NCBI GenBank assembly: GCA_025774865.1
Contig: JALGZO010000585.1
Location: 1-5,581 of the forward strand
Origin: a bacterium
GTDB lineage: Bacteria > ARS69
Length of the DNA: 5,581 nt
Direction: 5' to 3'
In this document: positions 1 through 5,264 of the stretch, piece by piece
Position numbering within the stretch: position 1 is the stretch's first letter
Layout of the letters: every line of letters begins with the position of its first letter
Position numbers and translations under genes: made by a program
The notes under the pieces: model-generated
The model's input: the letters and a program-made list of their open reading frames with translations, nothing else
The model's database searches: none
Told to the model about the DNA's origin: nothing

Positions 1-489
1 TTCGTAACAATAGGCTTCTTGCCTCGCCTGGAGGCCTCGGTGCGGGCGACGGTCTTTCCCAACACGGAGCTGCTGGAGGGCGAGGACGCGCCCCAGGTCG
101 ACCGCTCGGCGAGTGCCCGGATTCAGATCCTCCGAGGGGGGCGGTGGCCAGCCGTCGCGGTCGGCATCGACGACGTCCGCGGGAATCGCCTCTTCCACTC
201 ACTGTATGCCGTTGGTACGCAATCGATTCAGGCGCTGACGCAAGTCGAGCTCCGGGGATCGCTGGGCTACGGTTCGACCGCGCTCGATGCCCGAGAACAC
301 ACTCTGGACGGGGTCTTCGGGGGATTCGAGGGGATATTTTGGCACCGTGCGTCGTTGATCGTTGACTTGGACACCGAGAAAGTTAATTCTAGTATCCGTC
401 TGATGATCTTCAATCGAGTGAGCCTCCACCTGGCGTGGCTGGATTTGGAAACCGTCTCGGGGGGGTTAGGCTGGACTCAGGTCTTCTGA
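1..489 (+). CDS. YjbH/DUF940-like outer-membrane beta-barrel protein, C-terminal part (5' end off the window)
   Basis: The reading frame is open from base 1 to a TGA at 487-489, giving 162 visible residues. The gene begins upstream, so the TTG at 19 is only an internal codon. The fragment starts with FLPRLEASVRAT, followed by a Asp-Arg-Ser-Ala-Ser segment, then PAVAVGIDDVRG and LDGVFGGFEGIF, and ends in SGGLGWTQVF. This alternating pattern, the 'PAVAVG(I/V).D..G' strand and the 'LDGVFGG.E' strand resemble the C-terminal barrel of the YjbH (DUF940) family, which is linked to exopolysaccharide secretion in enterobacteria. The last residue is Phe, the usual C-terminal signal for BAM-mediated insertion of outer-membrane barrels. 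From this I infer an outer-membrane protein of a diderm bacterium. The exopolysaccharide role is known for the family only; no polysaccharide genes are visible here. Another barrel family is possible but less likely. Confidence 0.7.
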   Translation, partial: FVTIGFLPRLEASVRATVFPNTELLEGEDAPQVDRSASARIQILRGGRWPAVAVGIDDVRGNRLFHSLYAVGTQSIQALTQVELRGSLGYGSTALDAREHTLDGVFGGFEGIFWHRASLIVDLDTEKVNSSIRLMIFNRVSLHLAWLDLETVSGGLGWTQVF

Positions 490-584
490 GGGGGCCATCG
501 GGCGGAAGCCAAGTGCCACAATGCTTCACTGAATAGCACCACAGGCGGTGAGCTCTCTCGTGCGGCCGAGCGTCACCTCCCAAT

Positions 585-590
585 GGGGGA
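585..590 (+). promoter_or_regulatory. Ribosome binding site for the cysteine-rich exported protein
   Basis: GGGGGA lies 8 nt upstream of the ATG at 599. It favours that ATG over the in-frame GTG at 548, which would put a 17-residue hydrophilic extension in front of an otherwise standard signal peptide. Confidence 0.5.
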
Positions 591-598
591 TCTGCACT

Positions 599-964
599 AT
601 GTCTCTGAAATCACATCCGAAGCTCGTCCTCGCGGTGCTCTGTCTCTCCCTCTTCGCCATCGCCGGCGCAGACTCGAACTGCGCCAAGGTCAGCGACCCG
701 GTCTCGCCCGGAGACGGCACTGGTCTCCAGGCATCGGGCGGTGGGCGGTCCGATTGCATGAAAGCGTGCACGCGGGCCAAAAACGACGCCAAGAGAGAAG
801 AGCGGGATCTGCACCGGGATAACGTCGACGCTTGCGACAGCGATCCCGAGTGCCTCCGCGAAGAGGCGGCACGCCACGCGGCTCGCATGGCCGAGATCAT
901 GCGTGATTTCCACGTGTGCCGAGAGGACTGCCACGAACAGGGCGGCGGCGGCGGCGGCCAATAG
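599..964 (+). CDS. Small exported protein with symmetric cysteine pattern (predicted disulfide-stapled helical hairpin)
   Basis: This is a 121-residue protein of no family I can name. Residues 1-24 form a classical signal peptide: MSLKSHPK is basic, then a hydrophobic stretch LVLAVLCLSLFAIAGA, with an Ala-Gly-Ala cleavage motif before Asp25. No lipobox Cys is correctly placed, so a soluble periplasmic or secreted protein is expected. The mature part has Cys28, then Cys53, 57, 79, 85, 107 and 111. The spacing is CX3C-X21-C-X5-C-X21-CX3C, an exact mirror image. The X21 segments are highly charged (Lys/Arg/Glu/Asp/Ala) and look helical, and CDSDPEC forms the turn. I infer an antiparallel helical hairpin with Cys53/57 paired to Cys107/111 and Cys79 to Cys85. 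The protein ends in six glycines and Gln. It follows the YjbH-like gene by about 110 bp, and I see no convincing promoter of its own. Its function is unknown. Confidence 0.75.
   Translation: MSLKSHPKLVLAVLCLSLFAIAGADSNCAKVSDPVSPGDGTGLQASGGGRSDCMKACTRAKNDAKREERDLHRDNVDACDSDPECLREEAARHAARMAEIMRDFHVCREDCHEQGGGGGGQ
941..958 (+). repeat. (GGC)6 trinucleotide repeat encoding the C-terminal poly-Gly
   Basis: Six perfect GGC units sit just before the final Gln codon and stop of the cysteine-rich gene. They are in frame, so changes in copy number would only lengthen or shorten the Gly tail. Confidence 0.8.
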
Positions 965-1029
965 CCGCGGGCGGTGATCCGTCGGGTTCGGCAGATCCGC
1001 GCATTCGACAGCCTTGCCAGAGACACGGG

Positions 1030-1057
1030 CTCACGGCGACGTGACCGGCGTCGTGAG
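1030..1057. terminator. Hairpin in the convergent gap, possible bidirectional terminator
   Basis: The left arm 1030-1041 and right arm 1046-1057 pair over 12 positions (11 pairs including one G-U, one mismatch) around a TGAC loop. It lies between the converging 3' ends of the cysteine-rich gene (stop at 964) and the LMF-family gene (stop at 1087). Neither side has a T-tract, so an intrinsic terminator is not proven; it may only protect 3' ends or be chance structure in GC-rich DNA. The rest of the gap 965-1086 shows nothing else recognisable. Confidence 0.35.
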
Positions 1058-1086
1058 TTCGAGTGCCCGCCGCTGATCGTGGAGCC

Positions 1087-2535
1087 TCACCTCGCCACGT
1101 CGAGCACCGGACAGTACGGTCCGATCTCTTCGCGCACCCACCAGCTTCCGCTCGCCTCCCTGACCGGGGGCTCCGCGAACCGGTAGTCCCACACCACCGC
1201 ACGCAAGTAGCGCGGCGGACGCTCCGGAAACGGATTCGAGCCGAGGAGTCCCAGCACGGGCGGTGATCCTTCCCCCACGCGCCGCAGGAACGAAATGAAC
1301 CAGGGGTGGGATCGCGGGCTTCCGAGCGCGGCGAACCACATCTGCCAGTCGAGCCGCGGCATGTGTGGTTGCACGAACTCGGGCCGACGGTCCGGATCGC
1401 CCGGCTTCCACTGGAACTCGTACGGCGTCCAGGCTTTCCCGTCGTTCGAACCCTCCACGACGATCTCCCGACGCACCGTCGTCATGTTCGCGAAGAGTCC
1501 GTACCCGTTGATCGTCCGGAATGGCTGCACGGCCTGCACCGCGACGATCGCGAAACGTGGCAGACTATCGTAGCCCGCGAACCGCCCCTGCATCTGGATG
1601 CCCGAGAGCATGACGAAGACACCCATCATCGTCCACGCGAGTCCGTGTCCCCACCGGCTCGGCTTCCGAGAGCCGGCGCCCGGTGGCCCCGGGGAGACGC
1701 CGAACAGCGAGTCGTCCAGAAGCATGAGGCAGAGAACCACGGTCAGCAGGTTGAAGAAGCCGTAGTTCCCCGTCGCCGCGATGCCGAGCTGCAGCAGCGT
1801 GATCAGGACGGCGGCCCCGGCCCGAAAGCGGGAGGGCGTGAACACGAGAAACGGCACCCCGAGCTCCGCCACGAACATCAAGGCCGTGGACACCCGATGG
1901 AACATCTCCGGCATCCAGTGCACGTGCCAGCCCACCCACACCGGCAGACACGTGGTCCAGAAGTGGTACTCGAGAGCCGAAAGGTCCCGCCAAGTGGGAT
2001 CGCCGCTCGTGAGCTTCACGACGCCCGACATGAACACGAGCTTGAACAGCAGCAGCCTCAGCAACCAGACGGCGACGCGCGACGGGGGCCGATCGCTCGC
2101 GAGACCGGGCGCCCACACCTTCCACGGCGCGACGAACGCGGCAAGCGCGAGGGTCTCGAGCAGCAGAATGTCCCACTGAAAGCTGAAGAAGACGCTGCCT
2201 ACCGCGACGAGCGAGAGATAGACCGCCCAGAGCAACACGCAAGCGAGTCCCGGGAGGACCCCGGCCAGAAGCATCACGGACAGCATGATCCCGGTGCCGG
2301 TGAGCGCACTCAGAGCCGACCCGTTGGTCCCGACCCACCAGCAGAGCGTCGGCGCCCGCCAATAGCACGCGGGGCTTTCCTCCATGAGCGACAGGGTCTC
2401 CGACGCCGGCTGGATTCCCTCCGGCCCCACGAGCCCTTGGATCTGTGAGCCCAGGGAGACGAATGCAATCGCCGTGGTGACCCCGAGCGCGCGCAGGAAC
2501 AGCCAGCGCGCGACGAGGAAGCGAGATTCGCTCAG
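1087..2535 (-). CDS. Lipase maturation factor (LMF) family polytopic membrane protein
   Basis: This 482-residue product counts from a proposed CTG start. It has N-terminal membrane helices (about 6-28, 82-138, 156-178, 215-233, 239-273, 296-312) and a C-terminal soluble beta-rich domain (about 335-480). Family-typical segments are LGSQIQGLVGPEGIQPA (28-44), SFQWDILLLE (118-127), FMSGVVKLTSGDPTWRD (168-184), TGNYGFFNLLT (255-265), NGYGLFANMT (343-352) and NPFPERPPRYLRA (434-446). Eukaryotic LMF1 is an ER membrane protein needed to fold lipoprotein lipase; the role of bacterial members is unknown, and I infer an inner-membrane location. The first ATG/GTG/TTG in frame is the GTG at 2430, which would remove helix 1 and half of the first motif. 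Upstream the frame stays open with conserved-looking sequence. The CTG at 2535-2533 overlaps the upstream TGA as CTGA and has GAGG 8 nt before it. The gene is therefore probably translated by coupling to the upstream methyltransferase/reductase. The family call is firm; the start is less so. Confidence 0.9.
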   Translation of the reverse strand: MSESRFLVARWLFLRALGVTTAIAFVSLGSQIQGLVGPEGIQPASETLSLMEESPACYWRAPTLCWWVGTNGSALSALTGTGIMLSVMLLAGVLPGLACVLLWAVYLSLVAVGSVFFSFQWDILLLETLALAAFVAPWKVWAPGLASDRPPSRVAVWLLRLLLFKLVFMSGVVKLTSGDPTWRDLSALEYHFWTTCLPVWVGWHVHWMPEMFHRVSTALMFVAELGVPFLVFTPSRFRAGAAVLITLLQLGIAATGNYGFFNLLTVVLCLMLLDDSLFGVSPGPPGAGSRKPSRWGHGLAWTMMGVFVMLSGIQMQGRFAGYDSLPRFAIVAVQAVQPFRTINGYGLFANMTTVRREIVVEGSNDGKAWTPYEFQWKPGDPDRRPEFVQPHMPRLDWQMWFAALGSPRSHPWFISFLRRVGEGSPPVLGLLGSNPFPERPPRYLRAVVWDYRFAEPPVREASGSWWVREEIGPYCPVLDVAR

Positions 2536-4406
2536 CCGACTGACCTCGACGTGCGGTGAGATTCCGGAAGGACCTCCAAGACCTGGAGGGCAGCCTTCGT
2601 GCTGTTGAACGGAGGCATCACGTAGACGCCCTGGGCGAGGGGCAAGCTATCCAGGAGAGCTTCGCGCGCGACGTCGATCCCCACCCGACGCGCGTCCTCG
2701 GGGCTTGCGCTGTCCGCGAGCCGTTTCAGGATCCGCTCGGGCACCTCCATGCCGGGCACCTCGTTCGAGAGGAACTCCGCGTTCTTGTAGTTGCGCAACG
2801 GGAGAATCCCCACGAGCGTCGGAATTCGACAGTGCTCCGTCCGGCGAATGAAGTTCTCGAAGACACTCGAATCGTACACCGGCTGCGTCATGCAGAACTC
2901 CGCTCCCGCCTCGACCTTGTACTCGAACCGGCGGATCTCTTCGTCCAGGTTGATCGCGGCCGGGTTCGCCCCGCAGCCGAGTAGCAGCCCCGTGGGCTGA
3001 TCGATCGGATTCCCCGCCAGATCCTGCCCGTGGTTCAGTCGGTTCGCGATCTGCATCAACCCGATCGCGTCCACGTCGAAGACCGCCGTGGCGTCCGGGT
3101 AGTCACCGAGCTTCGGAGGATCACCCGTGATGATGAGGATGTTGCGGAGGCCGATGGCCCCGGCTCCGAGCAGGTCGGACTGCATGCTCAAGAGGTTCCG
3201 GTCCCGGCAGCAGTAGTGCAGGATCACGTCGATGGCGACGCGCTGCGTCGCCAGGATCGCGAGCGCGGCGGAGCTCATTCGAGCGCTCGCCCGCGGCCCG
3301 TCCGGAATGTTCACCGCGTCGACCCCCGCCTCCCTGAGACGTGCGATCCTCTTGAGGCTCTTCTCCGGATTCGGACTCTTCGGCGGGGAGATCTCGACCG
3401 ACGTGACGAACTGGCCCGCGGCGATCTTGGCCGCGAGGTCCGATTTCTCCGCTTGCGGCACCGGAGCCGCCGCCGACTCGACGACTCGTACCGCCGGGAT
3501 CGGCTCGGTCGGCGTGAGCTTGTGATCGTCGGGGCGCACGGATAGAACGGCGCGTTTCACGGCCCTCACGTGTTCGGGCGTCGTTCCGCAGCAACCGCCG
3601 ATCACTCGCGCGCCCGCTCTCACGAATCTCCGCGCGTACTTGGAGAAGTACTCCGGCGACGAGAGGTACATGAAGCGACCCTCGACGAGTCGCGGCGATC
3701 CGGCATTCGGCATCACGGCCGTGGGGCGATCCGTACAATTGATCATTCTCTGAAGCGCCTCGAGCATCGGCTGCGGACCGACCGAGCAGTTGAGTCCGAT
3801 CACGTCGGCGCCCCACTCGTCCAGGCTGCGCGCGATCTTCTCCGGCGGGTCACCGAGAGCGGAGTCCCGATCTTCCGTGATGCTCACCATAGCGACCACG
3901 GGCTTGTCCGAGACCTCGCGAACGGCCGCGATCGCTTCGCGGACTTCCTCCAGCCGGCGAATCGTCTCGATCAGGAAGAAGTCCACGCCGCCTTCTTCGA
4001 GAGCTTCGGCCTGCGCGCGGAAGGACGCCCGAGCCTCCTCGAAAGCGATCCGTCCGATCGGCTCGAGCGGTACACCGAGTGGCCCCATCGATCCGCCAAC
4101 CCAGGCGCGGTCCCCCACCGCCTCGCGGGCGAGCTCGGCGCCCCGGCGGTTGAGCTCGGCGACGCGGTCGGAAAGCCCGTGGGACACGAGTTTGAAGTCG
4201 TTGGCGCCGAACGTGTTCGTCTCGACGAACTCGGCCCCCGCCTCGACGTAGGCGCGGTGGATTTCCTGGACGAGCTCGGGCGAGGTGGCGTTCAGCTCGT
4301 CGAAGCAACGGTTGATATAGACGCCCTTGGCGTAGAGCATCGTGCCCATCGCGCCGTCTCCGACGACGACACCCGCCTGCAATCTCTCCGCGAAGGTGAG
4401 TCTCAC
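2532..4406 (-). CDS. Bifunctional homocysteine S-methyltransferase / 5,10-methylenetetrahydrofolate reductase
   Basis: This 624-residue cytoplasmic protein has two catalytic domains. Residues 1-290 are a homocysteine S-methyltransferase barrel (VGDGAMGTMLY at 15-25, ETNTFGAND at 62-70). The zinc ligands are visible: Cys207 in GLNCSVGP, and Cys272-Cys273 in IGGCCGTTPEHV. A linker at about 290-325 leads to an FAD-dependent MTHFR barrel. That barrel has VEISPPK (Glu338, the usual catalytic Glu), HYCCRDRN (397-404), IITGDPP (425-431, Asp429 near the flavin) and MTQPVYD (506-512). The reductase makes 5-methyl-THF; the first domain transfers a methyl group to homocysteine. The architecture matches YitJ-type fusions. 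No cobalamin-binding or reactivation domain is present, so either these act from a separate protein or another methyl donor is used. The start is a GTG with GGGGGAAG 5 nt upstream (4419-4412). The gene is first in a pair with the LMF-family gene and is preceded by a terminator-bearing leader. Confidence 0.95.
   Translation of the reverse strand: MRLTFAERLQAGVVVGDGAMGTMLYAKGVYINRCFDELNATSPELVQEIHRAYVEAGAEFVETNTFGANDFKLVSHGLSDRVAELNRRGAELAREAVGDRAWVGGSMGPLGVPLEPIGRIAFEEARASFRAQAEALEEGGVDFFLIETIRRLEEVREAIAAVREVSDKPVVAMVSITEDRDSALGDPPEKIARSLDEWGADVIGLNCSVGPQPMLEALQRMINCTDRPTAVMPNAGSPRLVEGRFMYLSSPEYFSKYARRFVRAGARVIGGCCGTTPEHVRAVKRAVLSVRPDDHKLTPTEPIPAVRVVESAAAPVPQAEKSDLAAKIAAGQFVTSVEISPPKSPNPEKSLKRIARLREAGVDAVNIPDGPRASARMSSAALAILATQRVAIDVILHYCCRDRNLLSMQSDLLGAGAIGLRNILIITGDPPKLGDYPDATAVFDVDAIGLMQIANRLNHGQDLAGNPIDQPTGLLLGCGANPAAINLDEEIRRFEYKVEAGAEFCMTQPVYDSSVFENFIRRTEHCRIPTLVGILPLRNYKNAEFLSNEVPGMEVPERILKRLADSASPEDARRVGIDVAREALLDSLPLAQGVYVMPPFNSTKAALQVLEVLPESHRTSRSVG
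2543..2547 (-). promoter_or_regulatory. Ribosome binding site supporting a CTG start of the LMF-family gene
   Basis: On the minus strand GAGGT (2547 to 2543) lies inside the last codons of the methyltransferase/reductase gene. The core GAGG ends 8 nt before the CTG at 2535. This spacing, the CTGA stop-start overlap and the conserved helix downstream all point to initiation here. Confidence 0.5.
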
Positions 4407-4470
4407 GAGCGCTTCCCCCGTTCCGGAGATTGTTCCACAGGATCGGACCGCGCGTCGACGTAGGGGGACG

Positions 4471-4514
4471 AAAAAGAGCGCCGCGCCCGGCGACTGCTCC
4501 GGGGTGCGGCGCTC
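4471..4514 (-). terminator. Intrinsic terminator upstream of and facing the methyltransferase/reductase gene
   Basis: A perfect 9-bp outer stem (4476-4484 with 4506-4514) and a 5-bp inner stem (4486-4490 with 4499-4503) enclose an 8-nt loop, with a 1x2 internal loop between them. On the minus strand the stem is followed immediately by five U residues (4475-4471). The plus strand has no T-tract after the stem, so the signal has a direction. It ends 64 nt before the GTG start. Since no other gene is read on this strand just upstream, premature termination in the leader is the simplest role. Confidence 0.7.
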
Positions 4515-4585
4515 CCTTGTGGAGTGGCCTGAGATTCCCTCGGGGTCTGCGCTGTCCCCGGCGGGGGTCCGGACCCGAGCCGGTG

Positions 4586-4618
4586 ACCCGGGGCCCTTCG
4601 TCCATCAGTACCCCGGGT
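4586..4618. repeat. 8-bp perfect inverted repeat in the divergent intergenic region
   Basis: ACCCGGGG at 4586-4593 and CCCCGGGT at 4611-4618 are perfectly complementary around a 17-nt loop. In the minus-strand RNA this would be an upstream hairpin of the leader; in DNA it could equally be an operator. It lies about 35 bp upstream of the peroxiredoxin -35 box. Confidence 0.5.
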
Positions 4619-4652
4619 GGCGAGTCGGGTTCCCGAGAATCGGGGGCGATCC

Positions 4653-4681
4653 TTGACTCGGACCACAGGCTCCGGAATGAT
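4653..4681 (+). promoter_or_regulatory. Sigma70-like promoter for the peroxiredoxin gene
   Basis: TTGACT (4653-4658) matches 5 of 6 bases of a -35 box. After a 17-bp spacer, AATGAT (4676-4681) matches 4 of 6 of a -10 box. Transcription would begin near 4688, just before the ribosome binding site at 4695, giving a leader of about 20 nt and ruling out the in-frame start codons at 4617, 4677 and 4680. Confidence 0.5.
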
Positions 4682-4694
4682 GCGGGAGTTCGGG

Positions 4695-4701
4695 AAAGGA
4701 G
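4695..4701 (+). promoter_or_regulatory. Ribosome binding site deciding a TTG start for the peroxiredoxin
   Basis: AAAGGAG, a near-consensus Shine-Dalgarno sequence, ends 5 nt before the TTG at 4707. The earlier in-frame GTG (4617) and ATG codons (4677, 4680) have no comparable site. Confidence 0.65.
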
Positions 4702-4706
4702 CCGCC

Positions 4707-5249
4707 TTGACCGTCGAGAGAGCCGGCGTCACGGAGTTCGGGGGAAAGCCCATCACCCTGGTCGGACCCGAGATCCAGGTCGGGGAACGCGCCCCGGCCT
4801 TCGAGGTTTTGGGCACGGATATGCGGCCTCTGTCGTCGGACCTACTCGAGGGGAAGGCACAGATTCTGCTGTCGATCCTCTCGGTCGACACGAACGTCTG
4901 CCGGGCCGAGATGAAGGAGTTCTCGCGTCGGCTCTCGACCCAGCCGGGCCTCGAGATCCTGGTAGTCTCCACCGACCTTCCGTTCAACATGAAGCGATGG
5001 GCCGTCGCCACCGACGTGACGAACATCACCTTCGGATCGGATCACCGGGAGTTGTCGTTCGGCCGCGCGTGGGGCGTTCTGATGAAAGAGGTGCGGCTGT
5101 TCTCGCGCGCCGCGTTCGTGGTGAACCCCGCCGGCGAGGTGACCCACGCGGAGTATGTTCCCGTGATCGGTGACCAGCCGGATTTCGACGCCGTGTGGGA
5201 AGCCGCGAAGGAGGCCGCCACGGCTTCGGAACCTGGCGAACGACGCTGA
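4707..5249 (+). CDS. tpx: Tpx-type thiol peroxidase (atypical peroxiredoxin) lacking the resolving cysteine
   Basis: This 180-residue protein, close to the family's usual 165-175, starts at TTG. The N-terminus MTVERAGVTEFGGKPITLVG is the typical Tpx beta-hairpin, followed by VGERAPAFEV. The active site reads SVDTNVC, with peroxidatic Cys65 and Thr62; Arg134 in LFSRAAFVV is the probable third catalytic residue. STDLPFNMKRW (88-98) is the Tpx-specific helix. In E. coli Tpx the resolving Cys lies 34 residues after the peroxidatic Cys in this helix; here that position is Ala99, and Cys65 is the only cysteine. The usual Pro before Val-Cys is Asn. The enzyme should reduce hydrogen or alkyl hydroperoxides in the cytoplasm, but through a 1-Cys cycle that needs an external thiol. 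It is transcribed from its own promoter, divergent from the methyltransferase/reductase, and converges with the gene at 5256. Confidence 0.9.
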   Translation: MTVERAGVTEFGGKPITLVGPEIQVGERAPAFEVLGTDMRPLSSDLLEGKAQILLSILSVDTNVCRAEMKEFSRRLSTQPGLEILVVSTDLPFNMKRWAVATDVTNITFGSDHRELSFGRAWGVLMKEVRLFSRAAFVVNPAGEVTHAEYVPVIGDQPDFDAVWEAAKEAATASEPGERR

Positions 5250-5264
5250 CGCCGATCAGCGTTG
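5241..5264. terminator. Hairpin containing the stop codons of both converging genes
   Basis: Arms 5241-5249 and 5256-5264 pair over 9 bp (one G-U) around the 6-nt loop CGCCGA. The plus-strand TGA of the peroxiredoxin gene (5247-5249) pairs with the complement of the minus-strand TGA (5256-5258). No T-tract follows on either side, so it may end transcription weakly or protect 3' ends of both mRNAs. Confidence 0.45.

Larger units (their letters stand above)
4407..4620 (-). promoter_or_regulatory. Structured leader of the methyltransferase/reductase gene, candidate attenuator or riboswitch of unassigned class
   Basis: The only gene that minus-strand transcription entering here can serve is the methyltransferase/reductase starting at 4406. 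The stretch is rich in possible hairpins: arms 4586-4593/4611-4618, a 12-base perfect palindrome at about 4566-4577, a CGGGG/CCCCG hairpin at about 4540-4561, and a terminator at 4471-4514. CCGGGG (plus strand 4499-4504, inside the terminator) is complementary to CCCCGG at 4556-4561, so an alternative fold that opens the terminator is possible. No Met-rich leader peptide was found. I could not match SAM-I, SAM-II, SAH, cobalamin, THF or T-box consensus elements with confidence. Gene context would predict sensing of SAM, SAH, methionine, folate or cobalamin. A clear minus-strand promoter was not found. Confidence 0.45.

Noticed and set aside
548-598. GTG at 548 as the start of the cysteine-rich protein
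   Set aside because: It would place 17 residues ahead of a normal signal peptide; the ATG at 599 has a better ribosome binding site.
599-690. Lipoprotein signal in the cysteine-rich protein
   Set aside because: Neither Cys15 nor Cys28 is preceded by a lipobox (L-[AS]-[GA]-C); an Ala-Gly-Ala type I cleavage site fits better.
1306-2448. Long plus-strand open frame (380 codons) opposite the LMF-family gene
   Set aside because: It is rich in Arg/His/Pro/Glu with no family resemblance, as expected for the antisense frame of a GC-rich gene whose minus-strand product matches LMF motifs throughout.
3570-4463. Plus-strand open frame (297 codons) opposite the methyltransferase domain
   Set aside because: This is antisense to intact zinc-ligand and barrel motifs; its composition is typical of a shadow frame and no start signal was seen.
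4471-4514. The hairpin as a terminator for a plus-strand transcript
   Set aside because: No T-tract follows on the plus strand and no plus-strand gene ends nearby.
4526-4545. Minus-strand GGAATCTCAGGCC resembles the 3' part of a glycine riboswitch aptamer
   Set aside because: The matching upstream GAGAG and CCGAAGGGGCAA-like elements are absent or out of place, so the match is probably chance.
3850-4605. Minus-strand frame beginning in the leader (ATG 4605) as a possible leader peptide
   Set aside because: It is not enriched in Met, runs far into the downstream gene out of frame, and has Arg/Gly/Pro-rich shadow composition.
4590-4610. Minus-strand CTGATGGACGAAGG resembles a hammerhead ribozyme core
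   Set aside because: There is no stem II between CTGATG and GAA and no cleavage-site strand, so the core cannot form.
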